A stretch of 64,000 bases of DNA, from NCBI GenBank assembly GCA_900549475.1, contig UROF01000002.1, positions 139,848 to 203,847 of the forward strand. The letters run 5' to 3'. Origin of the DNA: an uncultured Eubacteriales bacterium (GTDB lineage Bacteria > Bacillota > Clostridia > Oscillospirales > Oscillospiraceae). How positions within the stretch are numbered: position 1 is the stretch's first letter; each line of letters starts with the position of its first letter. A program made the position numbers and the translations under genes. The notes below the pieces were generated by a model, which saw only the letters and a program-made list of their open reading frames with translations, searched no databases and was not told the origin of the DNA. Of the stretch, positions 1-8,501 are shown in pieces.

Positions 1-1194
1 GGCCTCCGCCTTGGCCTGGGCTTCCGCCTCACTGAGCGCAGCCTTGGAATCCTCATCCCAGGGGATGTAGGAATAGAGCCACTGAACATCGCCGGTGCGG
101 GCATCCACCGTGAAAGTGCGGGTATATACCTCTTCCCCCGCAGAGCGGCTGTAGCGAAGGACGCAGGTCACCGGTGCTGCCTCGTCCCCGTCCGCCTCCC
201 CTACAGAGAATCGGGCAGAAACCAACTCATAGCCGGTAAGGCCATACTCAGAAACAGAACGCAAAGTGCTGTCCAGCTTCTGGGAGGAGAGGACTCCCTC
301 CATCTGGGCGATCCCCGCCTGCTCCGCATCGGTCAGGGAATCCCCTTCTGTGGCGGTATCCTGGGACGCTCCGTTGTCCGCCCCGGCGCCGCCCATCCCC
401 ATGGACCGGAGCATCTCCTCCTCCAGGGCAGTCAGATCCACCAGCTCGCCGGTCTTGGCATCTACATAGAACTCGTGGACAGGGTCCGGCAAGTAACAAA
501 GCACCGCCTGGGTACTGTCGTCATCAGGAAGAATGTACTCCAGCCGCAGAGACAAGGTGCTCTTGAGCGCCGCTGCAGCGTCGGCCTGGGATTCGTTGGC
601 CTCCGCACCGGGGATACCCCCCAGGAAGGTGGTCTCAGGCACATCCCGCCAAAACCGGGTCACCTGATTGTCAGAGGCCCGGACGGTAAGGGAATAGCTG
701 AGAGGGGAAGGCAAACCATTGAGCAGGACAGTACCGTTGAAATGGAATGTGTCGCTGTCCAAACTGGAAAGGTCCTCCGGTTCCTCCAAAACAACAGACT
801 CCACGTTCGTAACCAACACCTTGTCCAGGAAAGCCTGGGCAGCAGCTTTGGCCTGCTGCGGGTCACCCTGGGGAAAAGTGGGCATATCCTGGGAATCGGA
901 GCTTGTCTCCGCACTGTTGAGATAATAGTTGACGATGGTACCGTCCTCCAGGGCGGTCACCGATAAGGAGCCCGTATCTCCGTCCCAATAAAGGTTCCAC
1001 ACAGGAGCCAGCTCCTGCTCCTCATAGTCCCCATGGAAGGAGGAATAGGCCTCCGTATCCAGGTCAAGGGCACTCTTTACGGATTGGGTGATCTGGGTAA
1101 GCTTCGCGTCAGCGGTATCTGCCGCCAACGCTGCCGGAAGGGCGGCGCTCACCAGCAGTACAGCTCCAAGAAACAGAGAGAGCATCTTTTTCAT
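1..1194 (-). CDS. Secreted YcdB/YcdC-domain-like protein (partial, C-terminus outside window)
   Basis: An open frame of 398 codons runs from an ATG at 1194 to the window edge without a stop, so the C-terminus is missing. The start follows a GGAGGT ribosome site. The first 24 residues form a classical signal peptide (MKKMLSLF..., hydrophobic core, cut near ALAA). The mature part has two similar units that end in 'FYVDAKTGELVDL' and 'FTVDARTGDVQWL'. This is the pattern of YcdB/YcdC (PepSY-like) repeats, which in Clostridia often precede S-layer homology domains. An extracellular, cell-wall-associated role is inferred; no enzymatic function is known for these repeats. Whether an SLH anchor follows cannot be seen here. 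Confidence 0.7.
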   Translation of the reverse strand, partial: MKKMLSLFLGAVLLVSAALPAALAADTADAKLTQITQSVKSALDLDTEAYSSFHGDYEEQELAPVWNLYWDGDTGSLSVTALEDGTIVNYYLNSAETSSDSQDMPTFPQGDPQQAKAAAQAFLDKVLVTNVESVVLEEPEDLSSLDSDTFHFNGTVLLNGLPSPLSYSLTVRASDNQVTRFWRDVPETTFLGGIPGAEANESQADAAAALKSTLSLRLEYILPDDDSTQAVLCYLPDPVHEFYVDAKTGELVDLTALEEEMLRSMGMGGAGADNGASQDTATEGDSLTDAEQAGIAQMEGVLSSQKLDSTLRSVSEYGLTGYELVSARFSVGEADGDEAAPVTCVLRYSRSAGEEVYTRTFTVDARTGDVQWLYSYIPWDEDSKAALSEAEAQAKAEA

Positions 1195-1344
1195 ATCCTT
1201 ACCTCCATTTTCTTTTGCAGCTTTGATGATGCTTTTATCGTACCATAAATAAAGACGAAAATAAAACGCCGGTGTGCCCCCTCTCAGAAAAAATATTTGC
1301 CGGAAGCAAGGGATAAAAGTTTACACAAAAGAAAAAAACCGCGG

Positions 1345-1373
1345 TTTACAGAATATGCCATCTGTGGTACACT
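1345..1373 (+). promoter_or_regulatory. Promoter of the RodA/FtsW-like gene
   Basis: TTTACA at 1345-1350 and TACACT at 1368-1373 are separated by 17 bp. Transcription would start near 1380, about 10 bases before the GGGAGG ribosome site at 1391. The promoter lies inside the in-frame upstream extension of the gene, so the longer reading from 1297 is not the real start. Confidence 0.6.
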
Positions 1374-1398
1374 TATTCCGAATCGATTCCGGGAGGCG

Positions 1399-2565
1399 AT
1401 GCCATTGTCCATTTTCGCCCAGACTTTGGGCGCTATTAAATATATCGTGAAAAAAGCAGATATGGTGCTGCTGGGCTTCTGCCTGGTATCCACCATCTAT
1501 GGCATCATCCTGATCGCCAGCGCTACCAACTATACCGGAAGTTACCGAGAGGTCATCGTCCAGGCGGCAGCGGCAGTCATCGGACTGTTTGCCTATTTCA
1601 TTTTCTCTACGCTGGACGTGGAGCACTACTCCGAGAAATGGAAATGGTTCTTCCTCTTTAACCTGGGCTTTATCGCCCTGCTGCTCACCCCGCTGGGTAC
1701 AGGCAAATACGGAAACAAGTCCTGGTTGTCTGCCTCTTGGCTCCCTACCAGCATTCAGCCGTCGGAGATCGTGAAACTGACTTTCACAATCCTCCTGGCC
1801 CGGCAGATAGCCTGGTTCCGGGACAATCGGAAAATGCGGGGACTCGATTCCCTCTTCTGGCCGGCAGCCCATGCGGGGCTCATGTTCCTCTGGATCGTAG
1901 CTATCTCTTCCGATGCCGGCAGCGGCTTGGTATATCTCATGATCTACGCCGGTATGGCCCTGGCCGCCGGCCTTGCCTGGTACTGGTTCGTAGCCGGCTT
2001 CAGCCTGATGGGCATAGGCATCGGCGCGCTGGTCCTGCTGGAAAAGCTCCCCAGCCATATGCTGCAGCGATTTATTGTCCTCTTTGACCACAGCTATGAT
2101 CCTAAGGGCGTGGGCTGGCAGCAGACCAGAAGCCTGATGGCTATCGGTTCCGGCGGTATTTTCGGCCAGGGGCTCTTCAATGGTATCCAGACCCAGTCAA
2201 CCTTCTCAGAAAATCTTCCCGAACGGCAGACAGACTTCATCTTCGCTGTATGCGGCGAAGAGCTGGGGATGGTGGGGTGCCTCGCCATCATCATTCTGGA
2301 ATTCCTGCTGATCTGGCGCTGCTTCCAGACCGCCCGAATCGCCAAGAGCACCATGGGCAGCCTGATCTGTATAGGATTTGGAACCATGCTGATCTTCCAG
2401 ACCGTGGAAAACATCGGTATGTGCCTGTTCGTCATGCCGGTCATCGGATTGACTCTCCCCTTCTTCAGCTATGGCGGCAGTTCCATCGTAACACTCTACG
2501 CCGCTATGGGCATCGTCTCCGGTGTCCGAAGCCGTTCTCTGCCGGATTGGCTGCGAAAAACATAA
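1399..2565 (+). CDS. RodA/FtsW/SpoVE-family peptidoglycan polymerase
   Basis: Polytopic membrane protein of about 388 residues belonging to the SEDS family, which polymerises lipid II into glycan strands together with a class B penicillin-binding protein. Family signatures are visible in order: 'NKSWL', 'QPSEIVKL', 'SLMAIGSGGIFGQGL', 'ERQTDFIFAVCGEELG' and 'GLTLPFFSYGGSS'. About ten hydrophobic segments are present. The GGGAGG site at 1391-1396 is only 2 bases from the ATG at 1399 but 8 bases from an in-frame TTG at 1405, so TTG may be the true initiator. No penicillin-binding protein gene is adjacent, so elongation (RodA), division (FtsW) and sporulation (SpoVE) roles cannot be separated. 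Confidence 0.88.
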   Translation: MPLSIFAQTLGAIKYIVKKADMVLLGFCLVSTIYGIILIASATNYTGSYREVIVQAAAAVIGLFAYFIFSTLDVEHYSEKWKWFFLFNLGFIALLLTPLGTGKYGNKSWLSASWLPTSIQPSEIVKLTFTILLARQIAWFRDNRKMRGLDSLFWPAAHAGLMFLWIVAISSDAGSGLVYLMIYAGMALAAGLAWYWFVAGFSLMGIGIGALVLLEKLPSHMLQRFIVLFDHSYDPKGVGWQQTRSLMAIGSGGIFGQGLFNGIQTQSTFSENLPERQTDFIFAVCGEELGMVGCLAIIILEFLLIWRCFQTARIAKSTMGSLICIGFGTMLIFQTVENIGMCLFVMPVIGLTLPFFSYGGSSIVTLYAAMGIVSGVRSRSLPDWLRKT

Positions 2566-2577
2566 CCATAGGGATAC

Positions 2578-2616
2578 AAAAGCCGCCCGGGCAACTTGCC
2601 CGGACGGCTTTTTCTT
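2578..2616. terminator. Bidirectional terminator between rodA-like and AI-2E transporter genes
   Basis: A GC-rich hairpin (AGCCGCCCGGGCAA paired with TTGCCCGGACGGCT) is flanked by A and T runs on both sides. It lies between two convergent genes and can serve both. Confidence 0.85.
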
Positions 2617-2626
2617 ACCTATTTAC

Positions 2627-3802
2627 TCATTTTACCCGGATATTTTTCTCCCGCAGGCGATCATAGACAAATTCCCGGAACAGGGTATAAATCACCGATG
2701 TCAGCGGAATAAAAAGGAGCATCCCCAATACACCCATGAGACTGCCGCCAATGGTGACGGCAAAGAGGACCCATATGGAGGGCAGGCCCACAGAACTGCC
2801 CACTACGTGGGGGTAGATCAGGTTTCCTTCCACCTGCTGAAGGATCAGGAACATGATCACAAAGATCAAAGCCTGCATGGGAGACACCATCAAAATCAGG
2901 AAAGCTCCCACTCCGCAGCCGATGAAAGCACCGACAATAGGGATCAGGGCCGTGACAGAGATCAGGCACCCCACCAGCAGAGCATAGGGCATCTTCAGGA
3001 TCGACATCGCCACAAAGAACATGGTGCCCAGGATCACTGCCTCCACGCACTGCCCGGTGATAAAGCTGGAAAATACTCGATGGCTGAGACTGCATACGGA
3101 AATAATCCGCTCCGCAGCTTTCTTGGGCAGCAGCGCAAAGAGAGCCTTCCGGCACTGCAGCCCCAATTTTTCCTTCTGCAGCAGGATATAGCAGGCAAAT
3201 ACAAAAGCAATGAAGGACGAGGTCAGGACACTGACCATGCTCTTGGCTGCCGAAATCGTGGAATTAAGAACATCCCCTGCACCATTGCGAAGAAAATCCG
3301 CCACACTGGTGAGAATAGACTCCCAGTCAATAGAACGCCAATCAATGGTGAGATTTTCCAGCCAAGCAACGATCTGGGGATTATTAGAAAACTGATCTTC
3401 GGCCCAGAGAAGAGCTTTCGTTACAGCGTTTTGAATCGTTACAGACAATCCCGCGATCGTCTCTGTCAGCTGCGGCACCACCACCAGAACCAGAAGCATC
3501 ACCACCAGCGCTACCACAACGAATGTGAGAAGCAGGCTCAGAACACGGACCAAGCTCTTTGGCAGGCGTTCCTTACCCTTGCTGTTTTTGCCTGCCCAAG
3601 AAAACAGATTTCGCTCCAAAAAGCGCATGGGTACATTCAATATGAATGCCAGCGCAGCTCCGCTCAGGAAAGGCGACAGCAGCTCTACCAGGAAGCTCAG
3701 CGCTACCGCTACACCATCTATCCACTGGAATATCGTAAAAGCCAATGCTGCAAACGCAATCAGCAGCAACAGCTTCTTCATTGTCGTTCGGGAAATCTCC
3801 AT
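2627..3802 (-). CDS. AI-2E family transporter (YdbI/PerM type)
   Basis: A 391-residue integral membrane protein. The ATG at 3802 is preceded by GGAGG; the open frame extends further upstream but without a ribosome site. The layout matches the AI-2E exporter/PerM family: two N-terminal helices, a long extramembrane segment (about residues 110-205), then four to five helices with the 'PHVVGSSVGLPSIWVLFAV' type signature near the C-terminus. Some family members export autoinducer-2 or act as Na+/H+ antiporters, but the substrate of most is unknown. It is a single gene, convergent with the RodA-like gene. Confidence 0.85.
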   Translation of the reverse strand: MEISRTTMKKLLLLIAFAALAFTIFQWIDGVAVALSFLVELLSPFLSGAALAFILNVPMRFLERNLFSWAGKNSKGKERLPKSLVRVLSLLLTFVVVALVVMLLVLVVVPQLTETIAGLSVTIQNAVTKALLWAEDQFSNNPQIVAWLENLTIDWRSIDWESILTSVADFLRNGAGDVLNSTISAAKSMVSVLTSSFIAFVFACYILLQKEKLGLQCRKALFALLPKKAAERIISVCSLSHRVFSSFITGQCVEAVILGTMFFVAMSILKMPYALLVGCLISVTALIPIVGAFIGCGVGAFLILMVSPMQALIFVIMFLILQQVEGNLIYPHVVGSSVGLPSIWVLFAVTIGGSLMGVLGMLLFIPLTSVIYTLFREFVYDRLREKNIRVK

Positions 3803-4013
3803 TATGTCCTCCGTCGGCCTATGGCCCCGTGATTCAGACACACTCTCACTCTCAGCAGTTTGCCGGCAGCAGAAGCAGGCTGTCCCTCTGCTCAGAAATA
3901 TGTCTGTCTTATTTATCCTATCTTGTTCCTTCTGCCCCGTCAAGTACAGAACTCATTAATTTTTATGTAAATTTGGCCTGGCTGTCAAACTACTTTATTT
4001 CCTGCTTTTAATA

Positions 4014-4022
4014 TGCTATACT
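4014..4022 (+). promoter_or_regulatory. Extended -10 promoter for the AAA+ ATPase gene
   Basis: TGCTATACT is an extended -10 element (TGnTATAAT type). The -35 region upstream is poor (TTTATT at 3994), as is usual for extended -10 promoters. Confidence 0.45.
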
Positions 4023-4058
4023 ACTTCTCAAATAAACTTCCTCAAAGTGGAGGCATAC

Positions 4059-5660
4059 ATGAGTAAGAATTTCCATCAGGACTACGCCGACAGCGTGAAA
4101 CACTTCTGCCAGAGTTTGCCGCCGGAACTGAATATCACTACCCAGGAGGTAGACGCCTATTTCCGGGCCTGTGCACTCTTCCTGTGGTCGGGTTCAGACA
4201 AGCGCGGCGGCGATCTCTATGGCATCAGTCAGATCTACTCAGACCGGCCAGTACAGTTTACTTCCTCCCAGTTTGACAAGGCCATCGATTACTACCGAAA
4301 CCATCCCGGCTACACCGTGGGCATCCCGGAATTTTTCCAGCGGCTGGCTGACAACGACGCCCGTCAAGGCACCAGCTTCAGCCGCACCTTTGCTGAGATC
4401 CAGAAAAATCTTCTGATGTTGTGCGCCGCCTATGACGGGGACTTCTCCTTCGCGGAGAGCAAGCGCATCACACTTCTCTATGACCAGCTCACCAGCGTAT
4501 GCGACAAGGCCGGTGTAACCCTCATCTCCCTGACCCCCGGTCCGGAGCACTATCTGGGCTCTTCCCACCAGCCCCACAGAAATTCCGCCAAAGAGCTTAA
4601 CGATATCATGGACGAGTTCAGCCGGGTCATTTCCCGGGACAAGTCCCGCAGCCTCTACAACGATTTCTTCGGCACGCCCAATCAGCCTTCCCGCAGCCCT
4701 CTGGACCCTCTGCCGGTTGCGGAGGACCCCTCCCCGGTGTCTCCGCCGGAACCCCCCGCCGCCGAGGAGCCCGTCCAGGAGGAAGAGCCTCCAAAGCCCA
4801 CTCTGGAGGAAGCCATGGCTGAGCTCAACAGCCTTATTGGCCTGGAGGAAGTCAAAAAAGATGTAGACAGTCTGGTCAATCTGGTAAAGGTCCGCGCCCT
4901 TCGGAAAGAGCGCGGCCTCAAATGCCCGGACATGTCCCTGCACCTGGTATTCTCCGGCAACCCTGGAACTGGAAAAACCACCGTGGCCCGGATCATCGGC
5001 AAGATCTTCAATGCCCTGGGCCTTCTCAGCAAGGGTCACCTGGTAGAGGTGGACCGCAGCGGTCTGGTGGCCGGCTATGTAGGACAAACCGCCATCAAGA
5101 CCCAGGAGGTGGTTCAGAAAGCCCTGGGCGGCGTACTGTTTATTGACGAGGCCTATTCCCTGGCTCCCGAAAACGCCGACAAGGACTTCGGCCAGGAGGC
5201 CATTGACACCATTCTCAAAGCCATGGAGGACCACCGGGACGACTTCGTGGTCATCGTAGCGGGGTACGCCAGCCTCATGCCCCGGTTCATTGACAGTAAT
5301 CCCGGACTGAAATCCCGGTTCAACAAGTACCTGTTTTTCGCAGACTACAATGGACAGCAGCTCTACGACATCTTTCTCGGCCGGGTAAAAAGCAACGACT
5401 ACCGGCTGGATGACCAGGCGGCACAGGCCATCAAAGAGCACTTGGAAGAACTTTACGAGGATCGGGACCAAAACTTCGGCAACGCCCGGGACGTCCGCAA
5501 CCTGTTCGAGCGGATCGTGGCCAACCAGGCCAACCGGGTAGCGGCTCTCTCCTCCCCTACTGACGAGGATATTCTCACCATTACCACGGCGGACCTGGAG
5601 GGGCTGGTGGATCTGCCCATCCAGCCAGCTTCCGCCGAAAAAACAGAAACAGAGGAGTGA
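4059..5660 (+). CDS. CbbX/SpoVK-like AAA+ ATPase with N-terminal helical domain
   Basis: A 533-residue protein. The ATG at 4059 follows GTGGAGG. Residues 1-200 form an alpha-helical region (possibly TerB-like). A proline/glutamate-rich linker covers about 205-248. Residues 250-520 are an AAA+ module of the CbbX/SpoVK type with Walker A GNPGTGKT (about 300-307), Walker B 'VLFIDEAY' (about 359-366) and a 'NPGLKSRF' arginine-containing motif near 415-421. Such proteins form hexamers that remodel partner proteins. SpoVK acts in sporulation and CbbX reactivates red-type RuBisCO. The N-terminal extension is not part of either classic family. Its target is unknown. Confidence 0.85.
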   Translation: MSKNFHQDYADSVKHFCQSLPPELNITTQEVDAYFRACALFLWSGSDKRGGDLYGISQIYSDRPVQFTSSQFDKAIDYYRNHPGYTVGIPEFFQRLADNDARQGTSFSRTFAEIQKNLLMLCAAYDGDFSFAESKRITLLYDQLTSVCDKAGVTLISLTPGPEHYLGSSHQPHRNSAKELNDIMDEFSRVISRDKSRSLYNDFFGTPNQPSRSPLDPLPVAEDPSPVSPPEPPAAEEPVQEEEPPKPTLEEAMAELNSLIGLEEVKKDVDSLVNLVKVRALRKERGLKCPDMSLHLVFSGNPGTGKTTVARIIGKIFNALGLLSKGHLVEVDRSGLVAGYVGQTAIKTQEVVQKALGGVLFIDEAYSLAPENADKDFGQEAIDTILKAMEDHRDDFVVIVAGYASLMPRFIDSNPGLKSRFNKYLFFADYNGQQLYDIFLGRVKSNDYRLDDQAAQAIKEHLEELYEDRDQNFGNARDVRNLFERIVANQANRVAALSSPTDEDILTITTADLEGLVDLPIQPASAEKTETEE

Positions 5661-5677
5661 CGCTGGTCACTCCTCTG
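5650..5677. terminator. Hairpin shared by the 3' ends of two convergent genes
   Basis: A perfect 12-bp inverted repeat (CAGAGGAGTGAC / GTCACTCCTCTG, 4-base loop) contains both stop codons: TGA of the AAA+ gene at 5658-5660 and TGA of the leftward gene at 5667-5669. There is no T run, so it may act as an mRNA 3'-end stabiliser or a weak terminator. Confidence 0.55.
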
Positions 5678-6344
5678 CTGCATACCGGGCACGGTACCGC
5701 CGCATGCTCTCCGCAAAGAGCGCTCCGTTGGTAGGCGGTGTATAGGTGATGGCATTTGCCCCCGCCTGGATCGTCTCCAGGATGCTCTCATCCGTGGGGC
5801 CGCCAGTGGCGATAATGGGGATATCCGGGTACTTTTCCCGCACCTTTCTCACGATCTCCGGCGTCTGGGCCGCTCCGGAAATGTTGAGGATATCCGCTCC
5901 GCTGGCAATCCGTTTCTCTACATCCATTTGATCGGAAACAATGGTGGCAATCACTGGGATATCCACCACTTCCTTGATCTGAGCGATCGTCTCATCCGCA
6001 ATGGGCGCATTCACCACTACACCGAAAGCCCCCTGATGCTCCGCATAGGTGGCCAGCCGGACACTGCGCCGGCCATTGGTCACGCCGCCGCCCACTCCGA
6101 CGAATACCGGTACATCGGACACGCTGATGATCGCCTGGGCGATGCTGGGCTGGGGGGTAAAAGGGTACACGGCGATGATCGCGTCGCCATTGATGTTCTT
6201 GATGATGGCTACATCTGTGGAAAATACCAGGGATTTGATGCGCCGGCCAAAAATCCGGATGCCGGAACACTCTGCGATACAATGGGGCACTTCCACCAGA
6301 TGGCTGCGCAGCGTTCCGCTGTAAGATGGTACGATCTTCTGCAC
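5667..6344 (-). CDS. TIM-barrel (phosphate-binding barrel) protein, family often labelled 'hydrolase'
   Basis: A 225-residue protein. A GTG at 6344 is preceded by AAGGAG at ideal distance, so it is preferred over longer readings. The sequence alternates beta strands and helices and ends with 'IPIIATGGPTDESILETI' and 'AGANAITYTPP', the phosphate-binding strand pattern of ribulose-phosphate-binding barrels (NanE, ThiG or TrpF-like). A glycine-rich 'VFVGVGGGVTNG' lies in the middle. Close relatives in Clostridia carry the generic label 'hydrolase' without tested activity. It is a single gene with no informative neighbours, and the substrate is unknown. Confidence 0.7.
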   Translation of the reverse strand: MQKIVPSYSGTLRSHLVEVPHCIAECSGIRIFGRRIKSLVFSTDVAIIKNINGDAIIAVYPFTPQPSIAQAIISVSDVPVFVGVGGGVTNGRRSVRLATYAEHQGAFGVVVNAPIADETIAQIKEVVDIPVIATIVSDQMDVEKRIASGADILNISGAAQTPEIVRKVREKYPDIPIIATGGPTDESILETIQAGANAITYTPPTNGALFAESMRRYRARYAAEE

Positions 6345-6529
6345 TGTTGTCTCCTTTCCCGATAAAAAAGCCGCTCTCATAGGAAATTTACGGCCAGATC
6401 CAGCTTTCACATAAATTCTTTCACGAGACACAGTATACCAAATCACCGTCCATCACTCAAGTTACAAACCGATGTCATTCATGAAATATTTGTAAATTAT
6501 GTCAAGAAATTGTGAAGGAGATGGGTATT

Positions 6530-6883
6530 ATGACGGATAAAGTCTCTCTGCAAAAGGTCTCCCAATTGCCTATGCCCCTTATTTATCTGGCCACAGCACA
6601 AGATCTGGCCAGCTGGTATGTCTCGCAGCTCTCCTGGTCCCTGGAGCACGGTGAACGTGACCTGAGCATCTCCTGCTTTGATTCCGCTTCCCTCGGCTTT
6701 CCAGTGTCCAAAGCTGCCGCCGCCGTTCTGAAAGCGGTAATGGATTTTCTGTACGATCACCCGGAGGTAAACCATCTCTCGATCCTATGCGCCGGTGAGG
6801 AGGTCTACCGCGCCTACTCCCTCCACTGGAATATGTGGTACGCCTCCCACAAGCCTCCTCACAGCCACAGCGATAAACTGTAA
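6530..6883 (+). CDS. Small protein resembling the C-terminal half of a macro domain
   Basis: A 117-residue protein. The ATG at 6530 follows GAAGGAG at about 9 bases. The segment 'SISCFDSASLGFPVSKAAAAV', followed by a helix and 'HLSILCAGEEVYRAYSLHW', has the pattern of the second half of macro domains ('IAFPxISTGxxGFP...A', then 'VxFVxxxxxxYxxY'). The first half, including the usual NAD-GDVTxx ADP-ribose-binding strand, is absent, so ADP-ribose hydrolysis or binding in the normal way is unlikely. It may be a diverged relative or a truncated copy. It stands alone between two unrelated genes. Confidence 0.5.
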   Translation: MTDKVSLQKVSQLPMPLIYLATAQDLASWYVSQLSWSLEHGERDLSISCFDSASLGFPVSKAAAAVLKAVMDFLYDHPEVNHLSILCAGEEVYRAYSLHWNMWYASHKPPHSHSDKL

Positions 6884-6983
6884 CTATTGTTATCCAATCT
6901 GTTACCGTTTCTCTCTTGCTTTGATGGATACTTCCATGGATAATGGACTTATGTAAAATACTGTCGAAGGAAGTCCCTTATCT

Positions 6984-8183
6984 ATGAACCGTATCATTGC
7001 TTTATTATTGTCTCTGACAATTCTGATATCCTGCACAGCATGCTCCACGTCAGCATTTTCCTTCAACTCTCCTTCTGTGGATCATGAAGAACAATTCCTG
7101 CACGGAGAAAAGCCGCAGCTGCCTGACCATAACCACAGCACCTCCACCGGGCAAGAGAAGAATGACGAACAGGCATCGGACAGGCCGACAAAAGAGCCGG
7201 AAAGCACAGATCCCGCTGAGGACACCTCTCCTGTGGAACCGGAAACGCCCACAGAGATCCCTCCTGAACCGGAGGCTCCAGATACCACCGTCCGCACCAT
7301 CGATCCCTCCAAGCCTATGGTCGCTCTGACATTCGATGATGGTCCTCACGCTGTCTACACAGATATGATCCTGGATATACTGGAGGAAAATGGTGCTGTC
7401 GCCACCTTCTTTGAAGTAGGAAAAAATGTGGCCAACTGCCCCAGCCCTCTGAGCCGGATGGTGGAGCTGGGATGTGAGATCGGCAGCCACTCCAACGCCC
7501 ACAAAGATCTTAGCAAGCTCAAGACAACGGCCCTTTTAGACGACCTGGCTACAGCAGACCAGGCATTCATCGACGCTGTCGGTTTTGCCCCCACCCTCCT
7601 GCGCCCCCCTTACGGCTCTGTGAACAAAACTGTAAAATACAGCACCGGCCGCAGTGTTATCACCTGGACTGTCGATACAGAGGACTGGATGAGCAAGGAT
7701 ACCGATAAAATCGTCTCCTATGTAAAGTCCCTATCCAGCCTGGATGGCGAGATCGTCCTGATGCACAGTTCCTATGAAAGCACAGTAAATGCCGTGGATA
7801 TCCTTGTACCCTGGCTGATCCAGCAGGGATATCAGTTGGTCACCGTCAGCGAGCTGATGGCTTACTACTACGGTGAACTGCTCCAGACAGATCAGTTTTA
7901 CGGCTATACCTACTTCACCACCCACGGAAAGACGGATACCCCTGTTTCTCTTCCCGAGAAACAGGAACCTGCTGACGCAGAGACTCTACCGGAAACCGAC
8001 GCCCAGGAGCCGACAACTCCTCCCCAAGCCCCCACAGATGAAACACAGCCTCCCGTCCAGGAGGATCTTTCCAATGAGACTGCCCCTGCCCCGGAAGAAC
8101 CAACCATTCCTGCCTCTCCGGATGCTCCCATCTATTCGGTTCTTCCCTCTGAGGAAGCATCTGCCAGCCAATCCGGTACCTGA
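6984..8183 (+). CDS. Lipoprotein polysaccharide deacetylase (NodB/PgdA-like)
   Basis: A 399-residue protein with an N-terminal signal and a lipobox ending at Cys17 (L-I-S-C), so it is probably anchored to the outer face of the membrane. A Pro/Glu/Thr-rich spacer covers about 35-105. The NodB catalytic domain follows, with 'LTFDDGPH' (Asp118, Asp119), the metal-binding H169-x3-H173 in 'GSHSNAH', 'LRPPYGSVN', and the closing histidine in 'VLMHSSY'. These residues are complete, so activity on N-acetylated glycans, most likely peptidoglycan N-acetylglucosamine, is expected. A second Pro/Glu/Thr-rich tail of about 80 residues follows and may span the wall. It is a single-gene unit with a hairpin terminator downstream. 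Confidence 0.88.
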   Translation: MNRIIALLLSLTILISCTACSTSAFSFNSPSVDHEEQFLHGEKPQLPDHNHSTSTGQEKNDEQASDRPTKEPESTDPAEDTSPVEPETPTEIPPEPEAPDTTVRTIDPSKPMVALTFDDGPHAVYTDMILDILEENGAVATFFEVGKNVANCPSPLSRMVELGCEIGSHSNAHKDLSKLKTTALLDDLATADQAFIDAVGFAPTLLRPPYGSVNKTVKYSTGRSVITWTVDTEDWMSKDTDKIVSYVKSLSSLDGEIVLMHSSYESTVNAVDILVPWLIQQGYQLVTVSELMAYYYGELLQTDQFYGYTYFTTHGKTDTPVSLPEKQEPADAETLPETDAQEPTTPPQAPTDETQPPVQEDLSNETAPAPEEPTIPASPDAPIYSVLPSEEASASQSGT

Positions 8184-8248
8184 TCCAAAGGCATTTTTCC
8201 ACTTCTATGAAAACAGCACTTTCAGAAAATGGATGTCTTCTCATTTTA

Positions 8249-8279
8249 CAGCCCGGCTGTTCCGAGCCGGGCTGTTTCC
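8249..8279 (+). terminator. Terminator after the polysaccharide deacetylase; rest of 8184-8501 gap
   Basis: An 11-bp stem (ACAGCCCGGCT / AGCCGGGCTGT) followed by TTTCC. The rest of the 318-bp gap to the potassium transporter contains a possible promoter (TTGCGT-17-TACCAT near 8329-8357). I looked for a c-di-AMP (ydaO) riboswitch, common before ktr genes, and saw no convincing motif. Confidence 0.65.
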
Positions 8280-8501
8280 TTGTCTGCCCTTCCCCTGTGA
8301 AGTTCCCGTAAAAAGCTCCGGGAACTATTGCGTTCAGTCACCATCTATGGTACCATAAATCAGCTATACTACATATTGTATCAGTTGCCGCATTTCCATC
8401 ACCTTTATCTACTACCTATGCCATTTTGCGGGATCTTGACCCAAAGCACTCCCATCAGCCTTGCCGATTCCGCAGATGGACCCATTGGGGGTAAATTTGC
8501 T

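Noticed and set aside
4059..5660. CbbX-like ATPase as an activase for the RuBisCO-like protein
   Set aside because: The two genes are 15 kb apart in unrelated units, and CbbX activates true red-type RuBisCO, not RuBisCO-like proteins. The match is only at family level.
8184..8501. c-di-AMP riboswitch before ktrB
   Set aside because: Expected because ydaO elements often control ktr genes, but no matching conserved blocks could be found by eye.
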